Assembly (NCBI GenBank): GCA_964036045.1
Contig: OZ038399.1
Coordinates: 25,853,349 to 25,917,348, forward strand
Reading direction: 5' to 3'
Length of the DNA: 64,000 bases
Source of the DNA: Eutreptiella sp. 'Long Island Sound 2002'
Lineage: Eukaryota > Euglenozoa > Euglenophyceae > Eutreptiales > Eutreptiaceae
In this document: positions 12,650 through 27,339 of the stretch, one piece after another
How positions within the stretch are numbered: the stretch's first letter is position 1
Layout of the letters: every line of letters starts with the position of its first letter
The notes under the pieces: model-generated
Told to the model about the DNA's origin: nothing
The model's database searches: none
Seen by the model: the letters and a program-made list of their open reading frames with translations, nothing else
Program-made: the position numbers and the translations under genes

Positions 12650-15600
12650 ATAGGTTCCCTAATAGGTTCCCTAATAGGTTCCCTAATAGGTTCTCTAGTA
12701 GGTTCCCTAATTGGTTCCCTAATTGGTTCCCTAATTGGTTCCCTAATTGGTTCCCTAATTGGTTCTCTAATTGGTTCCCTAATTGGTTCCCTAATAGGTT
12801 CCCTAATAGGTTCCCTAATAGGTTCCCTAATAGGTTCCCTAATTGGTTCCCTAATAGGTTCCCTAATAGGTTCCCTAATAGGTTCCCTAATTGGTTCCCT
12901 AATAGGTTCCCTAATAGGTTCCCTAATAGGTTCCCTAGTTGGTTCCCTAATTGGTTCCCTAGTTGGTTCGCTAATTGGTTCCCTAATTGGTTCCCTAATT
13001 GGTTCCCTAATAGGTTCCCCAATAGGTTCCCTAATAGGTTCCCTAATTGGTTCCCTAATTGGTTCTCTAATTGGTTCCCTAATTGGTTCCCTAATTGGTT
13101 CCCTAATAGCTTCCCTAATAGGTTCCCTAATAGGTTCCCTAATAGGTTCCCTAATAGGTTCCCTAATAGGTTCCCTAATAGGTTCCCTAATTGGTTCCCT
13201 AATTGGTTCTCTAATAGGTTCCCTAATAGGTTCCCTAATTGGTTCCCTAATAGGTTCCCTAATAGGTTCCCTAATTGGTTCCCTAATAGGTTCCCTAATT
13301 GGTTCCCTAATTGGTTCCCTAATTGGTTCCCTAATTGGTTTCCTAATTGGTTCCCTAATTGGTTCCCTAATAGGTTCCCTAATAGGTTCCCTAATTGGTT
13401 CCCTAATTGGTTCCCTAATTGGTTCCCTAATTGGTTCCCTAATAGGTTCCCTAATTGGTTCCCTAATAGGTTCCCTAATAGGTTCCCTAATAGGTTCCCT
13501 AATTGGTTCCCTAATTGGTTCTCTAATAGGTTCCCTAATAGGTTCCCTAATTGGTTCCCTAATAGGTTCCCTAATAGCTTCCCTAATTGGTTCCCTAATA
13601 GGTTCCCTAATTTGTTCCCTAATTGGTTCCCTAATTGGTTCCCTAATTGGTTCCCTAATTGGTTCTCTAATAGGTTCCCTGATAGGTTCCCTATTTGGTT
13701 ACCTAATAGGTTCCCTAATGGGTTCCCTAATTGGTTCCCTAATAGGTTCCCTAATTGGTTCCCTAATTGGTTCCCTAATTGGTTCCCTAATAGGTTCCCT
13801 AATAGGTTCCCTAATAGGTTCCCTAATAGGTTCCCTAATAGGTTCCCTAATAGGTTCCCTAATAGGTTCTCTAGTAGGTTCCCTAATTGGTTCCCTAATT
13901 GGTTCCCTAATTGGTTCCCTAATTGGTTCCCTAATTGGTTCCCTAATTGGTTCCCTAATTGGTTCCCTAATTGATTCCCTAATAGGTTCCCTAATAGGTT
14001 CCCTAATAGGTTCCCTAATAGGTTCCCTAATTGGTTCCCTAATAGGTTCCCTAATAGGTTCCCTAATAGGTTCCCTAATTGGTTCCCTAATAGGTTCCCT
14101 AATAGGTTCCCTAATAGGTTCCCTAGTTGGTTCCCTAATTGGTTCCCTAGTTGGTTCGCTAATTGGTTCCCTAATTGGTTCCCTAATTGGTTCCCTAATA
14201 GGTTCCCCAATAGGTTCCCTAATAGGTTCCCTAATTGGTTCCCTAATTGGTTCTCTAATTGGTTCCCTAATTGGTTCCCTAATTGGTTCCCTAATAGCTT
14301 CCCTAATAGGTTCCCTAATAGGTTCCCTAATAGGTTCCCTAATAGGTTCCCTAATAGGTTCCCTAATAGGTTCCCTAATTGGTTCCCTAATTGGTTCTCA
14401 AATAGGTTCCCTAATAGGTTCCCTAATTGGTTTCCTAATAGGTTCCCTAATAGGTTCCCTAATTGGTTCCCTAATAGGTTCCCTAATTGGTTCCCTAATT
14501 GGTTCCCTAATTGGTTCCCTAATTGGTTCCCTAATTGGTTCCCTAATAGGTTCCCTAATAGGTTCCCTAATTGGTTCCCTAATTGGTTCCCTAATTGGTT
14601 CCCTAATTGGTTCCCTAATAGGTTCCCTAATTGGTTCCCTAATAGGTTCCCTAATAGGTTCCCTAATAGGTTCCCTAATAGGTTCCCTAATTGGTTCCCT
14701 AATTGGTTCTCTAATAGGTTCCCTAATAGGTTCCCTAATTGGTTCCCTAATAGGTTCCCTAATAGCTTCCCTAATTGGTTCCCTAATAGGTTCCCTAATT
14801 TGTTCCCTAATTGGTTCCCTAATTGGTTCCCTAATTGGTTCCCTAATTGGTTCTCTAATAGGTTCCCTAATAGGTTCCCTAATAGGTTCCCTAATAGGTT
14901 CCCTAATAGGTTCCCTAATTGGTTCCCTAATAGGTTCCCTAATTGGTTCCCTAATTGGTTCCCTAATTGGTTCCCTAATAGGTTCCCTAATAGGTTCCCT
15001 AATAGGTTCCCTAATAGGTTCCCTAATAGGTTCCCTAATAGGTTCCCTAATAGGTTCTCTAGTAGGTTCCCTAATTGGTTCCCTAATTGGTTCCCTAATT
15101 GGTTCCCTAATTGGTTCCCTAATTGGTTCCCTAATTGGTTCTCTAATTGGTTCCCTAATTGGTTCCCTAATAGGTTCCCTAATAGGTTCCCTAATAGGTT
15201 CCCTAATAGGTTCCCTAATTGGTTCCCTAATAGGTTCCCTAATAGGTTCCCTAATAGGTTCCCTAATTGGTTCCCTAATAGGTTCCCTAATAGGTTCCCT
15301 AATAGGTTCCCTAGTTGGTTCCCTAATTGGTTCCCTAGTTGGTTCGCTAATTGGTTCCCTAATTGGTTCCCTAATTGGTTCCCTAATAGGTTCCCCAATA
15401 GGTTCCCTAATAGGTTCCCTAATTGGTTCCCTAATTGGTTCTCTAATTGGTTCCCTAATTGGTTCCCTAATTGGTTCCCTAATAGCTTCCCTAATAGGTT
15501 CCCTAATAGGTTCCCTAATAGGTTCCCTAATAGGTTCCCTAATAGGTTCCCTAATAGGTTCCCTAATTGGTTCCCTAATAGGTTCCCTAATTGGTTCCCT

Positions 15601-16150
15601 AATTGGTTCTCTAATAGGTTCCCTAATAGGTTCCCTAATTGGTTCCCTAATAGGTTCCCTAATAGGTTCCCTAATTGGTTCCCTAATAGGTTCCCTAATT
15701 GGTTCCCTAATTGGTTCCCTAATTGGTTCCCTAATTGGTTCCCTAATTGGTTCCCTAATTGGTTCCCTAATAGGTTCCCTAATAGGTTCCCTAATTGGTT
15801 CCCTAATTGGTTCCTTAATTGGTTCCCTAATTGGTTCCCTAATAGGTTCCCTAATTGGTTCCCTAATAGGTTCCCTAATAGGTTCCCTAATAGGTTCCCT
15901 AATAGGTTCCCTAATTCGTTCTCTAATAGGTTCCCTAATTGGTTCCCTAATTGGTTCCCTAATTGGTTCCCTAATTGGTTCCCTAATAGGTTCCCTAATT
16001 GGTTCCCTAATTGGTTCCCTAATTGGTACCCTAATAGGTTCCCTAATAGGTTCCCTAATTGGTTCCCTAATTGGTTCCCTAATTGGTTCCCTAATAGGTT
16101 CCCTAATTGGTTCCCTAATTCGTTCTCTAATAGGTTCCCTAATTGGTTCC
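12650..16150. repeat. Higher-order repeat: three tandem ~1,188-bp copies
   Basis: The signature AGTTGG-AATTGG-AGTTGGTTCGCT occurs with its last unit at 12,961, 14,149 and 15,337, exactly 1,188 bp (99 units) apart. TTCTCTAGTAGG is at about 12,691, 13,867 and 15,055 (1,176 then 1,188). The same signature also occurs once at 481, so the left edge of the window holds an older or displaced copy. Confidence 0.9.
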
Positions 16151-17549
16151 CTAATTGGTTCCCTAATTGGTTCCCTAATAGGTTCCCTAATAGGTTCCCT
16201 AATAGGTTCCCTAATAGGTTCCCCAACAGGTTCCCTAACAGGTTCCCTATTAGGTTTTCTAATGGGTTCCCTAATAGGTTCCCTAATAGGTTCCCTAATT
16301 GGTTCCCTAATAGGTTCCCTAATAGGTTCACTAATTGGTTCCCTAATCGGTTCCCTAATAGGTTCCCCAATAGGTTCCCTATTAGGTTCCCTAATTGGTT
16401 CCCTAATTGGTTCTCTAATTGGTTCCCTAATTGGTTCCCTAATTGGTTCCCTAATAGCTTCCCTAATAGGTTCCCTAATAGGTTCCCTAATAGGTTCCCT
16501 AATAGGTTCCCTAATAGGTTCCCTAATAGGTTCCCTAATTGGTTCCCTAATTGGTTCTCTAATAGGTTCCCTAATAGGTTCCCCAATCGGTTCCCTAATA
16601 GGTTCCCTAATAGGTTCCCTAATTGGTTCCCTAATAGGTTCCCTAATTTGTTCCCTAATTGGTTCCCTGATTGGTTCCCTAATTGGTTCCCTAATTGGTT
16701 CCCTAATTGGTTCCCTAATTGGTTCCCTAATAGGTTCTCTAATAGGTTCCCTAATTGGTTCCCTAATTGGTTCCCTAATTGGTTCCCTAATAGGTTCCCT
16801 AATAGGTTCCCTAATTGGTTCCCTAATAGGTTCCCTAATTACTTCCGTAATTGGTTCCCTAATAGGTTCCCTAATTGGTTCCCTAATAGGTTCCCTAATA
16901 GGTTCCCTAATTGGTTCCCTAATTGGTTCCCTAATAGGTTCCCTAATAGGTTCCCTAATTGGTTCCCTAATTGGTTCCCTAATTGGTTCCCTAATTGGTT
17001 CCCTAATTGGTTCCCTAATTGGTTCCCTAATTGGTTTGCTAATTGGTTCCCTAATAGGTTCCCTAATAGGTTTCCCAATAGGTTCCCTAATAGGTTTCCT
17101 AATAGGTTCCCTAATTGGTTCCCTAATTGGTTCTCTAATAGGTTCCCTAATGGGTTCCCTAATAGGTTCCCTAATAGGTTCCCTAATTGGTTCCCTAATT
17201 GGTTCCCTAATTGGTGCCCTAATTGGTTCCCTAATTGGCTCCCTAATAGGTTCCCTAATTGGTTCCCTAATTGGTTCCCTAATTGGTTTGCTAATTGGTT
17301 CCCTAATAGGTTCCCTAATAGGTTTCCCAATAGGCTCCCTAATAGGTTCCCTAATAGGTTCCCTAATTGGTTCCCTAATTGGTTCCCTAATTGGTTCCCT
17401 AATGGGTTCCCTAATAGGTTCCCTAATAGGTTCCCTAATTGGTTCCCTAATTGGTTCCCTAATTGGTTCCCTAATTGGTTCCCTAATTGGCTCCCTAATA
17501 GGTTCCCTAATTGGTTCCCTAATTGGTTCCCTAATTGGTTTGCTAATTG

Positions 17550-20500
17550 GTTCCCCAATAGGTTCCCTAATTGGTTCCCTAATAGGTTCCCTAATTGCTT
17601 CCCTAATGGGTTCCCTAATAGGTTCCCTAATAGGTTCCCTAATAGGTTCCCTAATAGGTTCCCTAATAGGTTCCCTAATTGGTTCCCTAATTGGTTCTCT
17701 AATAGGTTCCCTAATAGGTTCCCTAATTGGTTCCCTAATAGGTTCCCTAATAGGTTCCCTAATTGGTTCCCTAATAGGTTCCCTAATTGGTTCCCTAATT
17801 GGTTCCCTAATTGGTTCCCTAATTGGTTCCCTAATTGGTTCCCTAATTGGTTCCCTAATTGGTTCCCTAATTGGTTCCCTAATTGGTTCCCTAATTGGTT
17901 CCCTAATTGGTTCCCTAATTGGTTCCCTAATTGGTTCCCTAATAGGTTCCCTAATTGGTTCCCTAATAGGTTCCCTAATTGGTTCCCTAATTGGTTCTCT
18001 AATAGGTTCCCTAATAGGTTCCCTAATTGGTTCCCTAATAGGTTCCCTAATAGGTTCCCTAATAGGTCCCCTAATAGGTTCCCTAATTGGTTCCCTAATA
18101 GGTTCCCTAATAGGTTCCCTAATTCGTTCTCTAATAGGTTCCCTAATAGGTTCCCTAATTCGTTCTCTAATAGGTTCCCTAATAGGTTCCCTAATAGGTT
18201 CCCTAATTGGTTCCCTAATAGGTTCTCTAATTGGTTCCCTAATTGGTTCCCTAATTGGTTCCCTAATAGGTTCCCTAATAGGTTCGCTAATAGGTTCCCT
18301 AATAGGTTCCCTAATAGGTTCCCTAATAGGTTCCCTAATAGGTTCTCTAGTAGGTTCCCTAATTGGTTCCCAAATTGGTTCGCTAATCGGTTCCCTAATT
18401 GGTTCCCTAATTGGTTCCCTAATAGGTTCCCTAATTGGTTCCCTAATTGCCTCCCTCATTGGTTTGCTAATTGGTTCCCTAATAGGTTCCCTAATAGGTT
18501 TCCTAATAGGTTCCCTAATAGGTTCCCTAATAGGTTCCCTAATTGGTTCCCTAATTGGTTCTCTAATAGGTTCCCTAATGGGTTCCCTAATTGGTTCCCT
18601 AATTGGTTCCCTAATAGGTTCCCTAATTGGTTCCCTAATTGGTTCCCTAATTGGTTTGCTAATTGGTTCCCTAATAGGTTCCCTAATAGGTTCCCTAATA
18701 GGTTCCCTAATAGGTTCCCTAATTGGTTCCCTAATAGGTTCCCTAATGGGTTCCCTAATAGGTTCCCTAATAGGTTACCTAATAGGTTCCCTAATTGGTT
18801 CCCTAATTGGTTCTCTAATAGGTTCCCTAATAGGTTCCCTAATTGGTTCCCTAATAGGTTCCCTAATAGGTTCCCTAATTGGTTCCCTAATAGGTTCCCT
18901 AATTGGTTCCCTAATTGGTTCCCTAATTGGTTCCCTAATTGGTTCCCTAATTGGTTCCCTAATTGGTTCCCTAATTGGTTCCCTAATTGGTTCCCTAATA
19001 GGTTCCCTAATAGGTTCCCTAATTGGTTCCCTAATTGGTTCCCTAATTGGTTCCCTAATTGGTTCCCTAATAGGTTCCCTAATTGGTTCCCTAATAGGTT
19101 CCCTAATTACTTCCCAAATTGGTTCCCTAATAGGTTCCCTAATTGGTTCCCTAATTGGTTCTCTAATAGGTTCCCTAATAGGTTCCCTACTAGGTTCCCT
19201 AATAGGTTCCGTAATAGGTTCCCTAATAGGTTCCCTAATAGGTTCCCTAATTGGTTCCCTAATAGGTTCCCTAATAGGTTCCCTAATTGGTTCTCTAATA
19301 GGTTCCCTAATTGGTTCCCTAATTGGTTCCCTATTTGGTTCCCTAATAGGTTCCCTAATAGGTCCCCTAATTGGTTCCCTAATAGGTTCCCTAATTGGTT
19401 CCCTAATTGGTTCCCTAATTGGTTCCCTAATAGGTTCCCTAATAGGTTCCCTAAAGGTTCCCTAATAGGTTCCCTAATAGGTTCCCTAATAGGTTCTCTA
19501 GTAGGTTCCCTAATTGGTTCCCTAATTGGTTCCCTAATTGGTTCCCTAATTGGTTCTCTAATTGGTTCCCTAATTGGTTCCCTAATAGGTTCCCTAATAG
19601 GTTCCCTAATAGGTTCCCTAATTGGTTCCCTAATTGGTTCCCTAATTGGTTCCCTAATTGGTTCCCTAATTGGTTCCCTAATAGGTTCCGTAATAGGTTC
19701 CCTAATTGGTTCCCTAATTGGTTTGCTAATTGGTTCCCTAATAGGTTCCCTAATAGGTTCCCTAATAGGTTCCCTAATTGCTTCCCTAATTGGTTCCCTA
19801 ATAGGTTCCCTAATAGGTTCCCTGATAGGTTCCCTAATAGGTTCCCTAATAGGTTCCCTAATTGGTTCCCTAATTGGTTTGCTAATTGGTTCCCCAATAG
19901 GTTCCCTAATTGGTTCCCTAATAGGTTCCCTAATTGCTTCCCTAATGGGTTCCCTAATAGGTTCCCTAATAGGTTCCCTAATAGGTTCCCTAATAGGTTC
20001 CCTAATAGGTTCCCTAATTGGTTCCCTAATTGGTTCTCTAATAGGTTCCCTAATAGGTTCCCTAATTGGTTCCCTAATAGGTTCCCTAATAGGTTCCCTA
20101 ATTGGTTCCCTAATAGGTTCCCTAATTGGTTCCCTAATTGGTTCCCTAATTGGTTCCCTAATTGGTTCCCTAATTGGTTCCCTAATTGGTTCCCTAATTG
20201 GTTCCCTAATTGGTTCCCTAATTGGTTCCCTAATTGGTTCCCTAATTGGTTCCCTAATTGGTTCCCTAATTGGTTCCCTAATAGGTTCCCTAATTGGTTC
20301 CCTAATAGGTTCCCTAATTGGTTCCCTAATTGGTTCTCTAATAGGTTCCCTAATAGGTTCCCTAATTGGTTCCCTAATAGGTTCCCTAATAGGTTCCCTA
20401 ATAGGTCCCCTAATAGGTTCCCTAATTGGTTCCCTAATAGGTTCCCTAATAGGTTCCCTAATTCGTTCTCTAATAGGTTCCCTAATTGGCTCCCTAATTG

Positions 20501-22250
20501 GTTCCCTATTTGGTTCCCTAATAGGTTCCCTAATAGGTTCCCTAATTGGTTCCCTAATAGGTTCTCTAATTGGTTCCCTAATTGGTTCCCTAATTGGTTC
20601 CCTAATAGGTTCCCTAATAGGTTCGCTAATAGGTTCCCTAATAGGTTCCCTAATAGGTTCCCTAATAGGTTCCCTAATAGGTTCTCTAGTAGGTTCCCTA
20701 ATTGGTTCCCAAATTGGTTCGCTAATTGGTTCCCTAATTGGTTCCCTAATTGGTTCCCTAATAGGTTCCCTAATTGGTTCCCTAATTGCCTCCCTCATTG
20801 GTTTGCTAATTGGTTCCCTAATAGGTTCCCTAATAGGTTTCCTAATAGGTTCCCTAATAGGTTCCCTAATAGGTTCCCTAATTGGTTCCCTAATTGGTTC
20901 TCTAATAGGTTCCCTAATGGGTTCCCTAATTGGTTCCCTAATATGTTCCCTAATTGCTTCCCTAATTGGTTCCCTAATTGGTTCCCTAATTGGTTTGCTA
21001 TATGGTTCCCTAATAGGTTCCCTAATAGGTTCCCTAATAGGTTCCCTAATAGGTTCCCTAATTGGTTCCCTAATAGGTTCCCTAATAGGTTCCCTAATAG
21101 GTTCCCTAATAGGTTACCTAATAGGTTCCCTAATTGGTTCCCTAATTGGTTCTCTAATAGGTTCCCTAATAGGTTCCCTAATTGGTTCCCTAATAGGTTC
21201 CCTAATAGGTTCCCTAATTGGTTCCCTAATAGGTTCCCTAATTGGTTCCCTAATTGGTTCCCTAATTGGTTCCCTAATTGGTTCCCTAATTGGTTCCCTA
21301 ATTGGTTCCCTAATTGGTTCCCTAATTGGTTCCCTAATAGGTTCCCTAATAGGTTCCCTAATTGGTTCCCTAATTGGTTCCCTAATTGGTTCCCTAATTG
21401 GTTCCCTAATAGGTTCCCTAATTGGTTCCCTAATAGGTTCCCTAATTACTTCCCAAATTGGTTCCCTAATAGGTTCCCTAATTGGTTCCCTAATTGGTTC
21501 TCTAATAGGTTCCCTAATAGGTTCCCTACTAGGTTCCCTAATAGGTTCCGTAATAGGTTCCCTAATAGGTTCCCTAATAGGTTCCCTAATTGGTTCCCTA
21601 ATAGGTTCCCTAATAGGTTCCCTAATTGGTTCTCTAATAGGTTCCCTAATTGGTTCCCTAATTGGTTCCCTATTTGGTTCCCTAATAGGTTCCCTAATAG
21701 GTCCCCTAATTGGTTCCCTAATAGGTTCCCTAATTGGTTCCCTAATTGGTTCCCTAATTGGTTCCCTAATAGGTTCCCTAATAGGTTCCCTAATAGGTTC
21801 CCTAATAGGTTCCCTAATAGGTTCCCTAATAGGTTCTCTAGTAGGTTCCCTAATTGGTTCCCTAATTGGTTCCCTAATTGGTTCCCTAATTGGTTCTCTA
21901 ATTGGTTCCCTAATTGGTTCCCTAATAGGTTCCCTAATAGGTTCCCTAATAGGTTCCCTAATTGGTTCCCTAATTGGTTCCCTAATTGGTTCCCTAATTG
22001 GTTCCCTAATTGGTTCCCTAATAGGTTCCGTAATAGGTTCCCTAATTGGTTCCCTAATTGGTTTGCTAATTGGTTCCCTAATAGGTTCCCTAATAGGTTC
22101 CCTAATAGGTTCCCTAATTGCTTCCCTAATTGGTTCCCTAATAGGTTCCCTAATAGGTTCCCTGATAGGTTCCCTAATAGGTTCCCTAATAGGTTCCCTA
22201 ATTGGTTCCCTAATTGGTTCTCTAATAGGTTCCCTAATAGGTTCCCTAAT
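17550..22250. repeat. Higher-order repeat: ~2,340-bp period, two full copies
   Basis: TTGCTTCCCTAATGGG is at 17,595 and 19,934; CTCCCTCATTGG at 18,451 and 20,790; TTACTTCCCAAATTGG at 19,107 and 21,446. All are offset 2,339 bp, which is 195 units minus the one base lost at 19,453. Markers right of that loss, such as TTCTCTAGTAGG (19,494 and 21,834) and the GGTTCCGTAATAGG unit (~19,685 and ~22,025), are offset 2,340. The deletion at 19,453 is not repeated one period later, so it happened after the duplication or lies at its junction. Confidence 0.9.
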
Positions 22251-23279
22251 TGGTTCCCTAATAGGTTCCCTAATAGGTTCCCTAATTGGTTCCCTAATAG
22301 GTTCCCTAATTGGTTCCCTAATTGGTTCCCTAATTGGTTCCCTAATTGGTTCCCTAATTGGTTCCCTAATTGGTTCCCTAATTGGTTCCCTAATTGGTTC
22401 CCTAATAGGTTCCCTAATTGGTTCCCTAATTGGTTCCCTAATTGGTTCCCTAATTGGTTCCCCAATAGGTTCCCTAATTGGTTCCCTAATAGGTTCCCTA
22501 ATTACTTCCCTAATTGGTTCCCTAATAGGTTCCCTAATTGGTTCCCTAATAGGTTCCCTAATAGGTTCTCTAATAGGTTCCCTAATTGGTTCCCTAATAG
22601 GTTCCCTAATAGGTTCCCTAATTCGTTCTCCAATAGGTTCCCTAATTGGTTCCCTAATTGGTTCCCTAATTGGTTCCCTAATAGGTTCCCTAATTGGTTC
22701 CCTAATAGGTTCCCTAATTGGTTCCCTAATAGGTTCCCTAATAGGTTCCCTAATAGGTTCCCTAATAGGTTCCCTAATAGGTTCCCTAATAGGTTCCCTA
22801 ATTGGTTCCCCAATAGGTTCCCTAATTGGTTCCCTAATAGGTTCCCTGATTGGTTCCCTGATTGGTTCCCTAATCGGTTCCCTAATAGGTTCCCTAATAG
22901 GTTCCCTAATTGGTTCCCTAATAGGTTCCCTAATTGGTTCCCTAATAGGTTCCCTAATAGGTTCCCTAATAGGTGCCCTAATAGGTTCCCTAATTGGTTC
23001 CCTGATAGGTTCCCTAACTGCTTCCCTAATTGGTTCCCTAATTGGTTCCCTAATAGGTTCCCTAATAGGTTCCCTAATTGGTTCCCTAATTGGTTCCCTA
23101 ATAGGTTCCTTAAATGGTTCCCTAATTGGTTCCCTAATTGGTTCCCTAATAGGTTCCCTAATAGGTTCCCTAATTGGTTCCCTAATAGGTTCCCTAATTG
23201 CTTCCCTAATTGGTTCCCTAATTGGTTCCCTAATAGGTTCCCTAATACGTTCCCTAATTGGTTCCCTAATTGGTTCCCT

Positions 23280-23864
23280 AATAGGTGCCTCATAGGTGAC
23301 CTAATTGGTTCCCTAATAGGTTCCCTAATAGGTTCCCTAACTGGTTCCCTAATAGGTTCCCTAATTGGTTCCCTAATAGGTTCCCTAATTGGTTCCCTAA
23401 TTGGTTCCCTAATTGGTTCCCTAATTGGTTCCCTAATAGGTTCCCTAATAGGTTCCCTAACTGGTTCCCTAATAGGTTCCCTAATTGGTTCCCTAATAGG
23501 TGCCCTAATTGGTTCCCTAATTGGTTCCCTAATAGGTTCCCTAATAGGTTCCCTAATTGGTTCCCTAATTGGTTCCCTAATTGGTTCCCTAATTGGTTCC
23601 CTAATTGGTTCCCTAATAGGTTCCCTAATTGGTTCCCTAATTGGTTCCCTAATTGGTTCCCTAATTGGTTCCCTAATTGGTTCCCTAATAGGTTCCCTAA
23701 TAGGTTCCCTAATTGGTTCCCTAATTGGTTCCCTAATAGGTTCCCTAATAGGTTCCCTAATAGGTTCCCTAATAGGTTCCCTAATTGCTTCCCTAATTGG
23801 TTCCCTAATTGGTTCCCTAATTGGTTCCCTAATTGGTTCCCTAATAGGTGCCTCATAGGTGACC
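23280..23864. repeat. 47-unit duplication flanked by two identical 11-bp units
   Basis: AATAGGTGCCTCATAGGTGACCT occurs only at 23,280 and 23,843, 563 bp apart (47 x 12 minus 1). Each copy contains the same shortened unit AATAGGTGCCT. The second one-base register slip is therefore most simply a copy of the first, made when 563 bp were duplicated. This point also marks the first appearance of GGTGACCT, which is common further right. Confidence 0.85.
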
Positions 23865-26800
23865 TAATTGGTTCCCTAATAGGTTCCCTAATAGGTTCCC
23901 TAATTGGTTCCCTAATTGGTTCCCTAATAGGTTCCCTAATAGGTTCCCTAATTGGTTCCCTAATAGGTTCCCTAACTGGTTCCCTAATTGGTTCCCTAAT
24001 TGGTTCCCTAATAGGTTCCCTAATTGGTTCCCTAATTGGTTCCCTAATAGGTTCCCTAATAGGTTCCCTAATTGGTTCCCTAATTGGTTCCCTAATTGGT
24101 TCCCTAATTGGTTCCCTAATTGGTTCCCTAATAGGTTCCCTAATTGGTTCCCTAATTGGTTCCCTAATTGGTTCCCTAATTGGTTCCCTAATTGGTTCCC
24201 TAATAGGTTCCCTAATAGGTTCCCTAATTGGTTCCCTAATTGGTCCCCTAATTGGTTTTCTAATTGGTTCCCTAATAGGTTCCCTAATAGGTTCCCTAAT
24301 AGGTTCCCTAATAGGTTCCCTAATTGGTTCCCTAATTGGTTCCCTAATTGGTTCCCTAATAGTTTCCCTAATTGGTTCCCTAATTGGTTCCCTAATAGGT
24401 GCCCTAATAGGTGCCCCAATTGGTTCCCTAATTGGTTCCCTAATAGGTTCCCTAATAGGTTCCCTAATTGGTTCCCTAATAGGTGTCGTAATAGGTTCCC
24501 TAATTGGTTCCCTAATAGGTTCCCTAGTAGGTTCCCTAATAGGTTCGGTAATTGGTTCCCTAATAGGTTCCCTAATAGGTTCCCTAATAGGTTCCCTAAT
24601 AGGTGCCCTAATAGGTTCCCTAATTGGTTCCCTAATTGGTTCCCTAATTGGTTCCCTAATAGGTTCCCTAATAGGTTCCCTAATTGGTTGCCTAATTGGT
24701 TCCCTAATAGGTGCCCTGATAGGTGCCCTAATTGGTTCCCTAATTGGTTCCCTAATTGGTTCCCTACTTGGTTCCCTAATAGGTTCCCTAATAGGTTCCC
24801 TAATGGGTTCCCTAATAGGTGCCCTAATAGGTGCCCTAATTGGTGCCCTAATTGGTTCCCTAATTGGTTCCCTAATAGGTTCCCTAATAGGTTCCCTAAT
24901 TGGTTCCCTAATAGGTTCCCTAATAGGTTCCCTAATTGGTTCCCTAATAGGTTCCCTAATAGGTTCCCTAATAGGTTCCCTAATAGGTTCCCTAATAGGT
25001 TCCCTAATAGGTTCCCTAATTGGTTCCCTAATTGGTTCCCTAATTGGTTCCCTAATAGGTTCCCTAATTGGTTCCCTAATAGGTTCCCTAATTGGTTCCC
25101 TAATAGGTTCCCTAATAGGTTCCCTAATAGGTTCCCCAATAGGTTCCCTGATTGGTTCCCTCATAGGTTCCCTGATTGGTTCCCTGATTGGTTCCCTAAT
25201 CGGTTCCCTAATCGGTTCCCTAATAGGTTCCCTAATAGGTTCCCTAATTGGTTCCCTAATTGGTTCCCTAATTGGTTCCCTAATAGGTTCCCTAATTGGT
25301 TCCCTAATTGGTTCCCTAACAGGTTCCCTAATTGGTTCCCTAATGGGTTCCCTAATGGGTTCCCTAATTGGTTCCCTAATAGGTTCCTTAAATGGTTCCC
25401 TAATTTGTTCCCTAATTGGTTCCCTAATAGGTTCCCTAATAGGTTCCCTAATTGTTTCCCTAATAGGTTCCCTAATAGGTTCCCTAATTGGTTCCCTAAT
25501 AGGTTCCCTAATTGGTTCCCTAATAGGTTCCTTAATTGGTTCCCTAATAGGTCCCCTAATTGGTTCCCTAATTGGTTCCCTAATAGGTTCCCTAATAGGT
25601 TCCCTAATAGGTTCCCTAATTGGTTCCCTAATAGGTGCCCTAATAGGTTCCCTAATTGGTTCCCTAATAGGTTCCCCAATAGGTTCCCTAATTGGTTCCC
25701 TAATTGGTTCCCTAATTGGTTCCCTAATAGGTTCCCTAATAGGTTCCCTAATTGGTTCCCTAATTGGTTCCCTAATAGGTGCCCTAATAGGTTCCCTAAT
25801 TGGTTCCCTAATAGGTTCCCTAATAGGGTCCCTAATTGGTTCCCTAATCGGTTCCCTAATAGGTTCCCTAATAGGTTCCCTAATAGGTTCCCTAATAGGT
25901 TCCCTAATTGGTTCCCTAATAGGTTCCCTAATAGGTTCCCTAATAGGTTCCCTAATAGGTTCCCTAATAGGTTCCCTAATAGGTTCCCTACTTGGTTCCC
26001 TAATAGGTTCCCTAATAGGTTCCCTAATAGGTTCCCTATTTGGTTCCCTAATTGGTTCCCTAATAGGTTCCCTAATAGGTTCCCTAATAGGTTCCCTAAT
26101 AGGTTCCCTAATAGGTTCCCTAATAGGTTCCCTAATAGGTTCCCCAATTGGTTCCCTAATTGGTTCCCTAATAGGTTCCCTAATAGGTTCCCTATTTGGT
26201 TCCCTAATTGGTTCCCTAATAGGTTCCCTAATAGGTTCCCTAATAGGTTCCCTAATAGGTTCCCTAATAGGTTCCCTAATTGGTTCCCTAATAGGTTCCC
26301 TAATTGGTTCCCTAATAGGTTCCCTAATAGGTTCCCTAACTGGTTCCCTAATAGGTTCCCTACTAGGTTCCCTAATTGGTTCCCTAATTGGTTCCCTAAT
26401 TGGTTCCCTAATAGGTTCCCTAATAGGTTCCCTAATTGGTTCCCTAATTGGTTCCCTAATAGGTGCCCTAATAGGTGACCTAATTGGTTCCCTAATAGGT
26501 TCCCTAATAGGTTCCCTAATTGGTTCCCTAATTGGTTCCCTAATTGGTTCCCTAATTGGTTCCCATATTGGTTCCCTAATAGGTTCCCTAATTGGTTCCC
26601 TAATTGGTTCCCTAATAGGTTCCCTAATAGGTGCCCTAATAGGTTCCCTAATTGGTTCCCTAATTGGTTCCCTAATAGGTTCCCTAATAGTTTCCCTAAT
26701 AGGTTCCCTAATTGGTTCCCTAATAGGTTCCCTAATTGGTTCCCTAATTGGTTCCCTAATAGCTTCCCTGATAGGTGCCCTAATAGGTTCCCTAATTGGT

Positions 26801-27339
26801 TCCCTAATTGGTTCCCTAATTGGTTCCCTAATAGGTTCCCTAATAGGTTCCCTAATTGGTTCCCTAATTGGTTCCCTAATAGGTGCCCTAATAGGTGCCC
26901 TAATTGGTTCCCTAATTGGTTCCCTAATTGGTTCCCTAATTGGTTCCCTAATAGGTTCCCTAATAGGTTCCCTAATAGGTGCCCTAATAGGTGCCCTAAT
27001 TGGTGCCCTAATTGGTTCCCTAATTGGTTCTCTAATAGCTTCCCCAATAGGTTCCCTAATTGGTTCCCTAATAGGTTCCCTAATAGGTTCCCTAATTGGT
27101 TCCCTAATAGGTTCCCTAATAGGTTCCCTAATAGGTTCCCTAATTGGTTCCCTAATAGGTTCCCTAATAAGTTCCCTAATAGGTTCCCTAATTGGTTCCC
27201 TAATTGGTTCCCTAATTGGTTCCCTAATAGGTTCCCTAATTGGTTCCCTAATAGGTTCCTTAATAGGTTCCCTAATAGGTTCCCTAATAGGTTCCCTAAT
27301 AGGTTCCCCAATAGGTTCCCTAATTGGTTCCCTCATAGG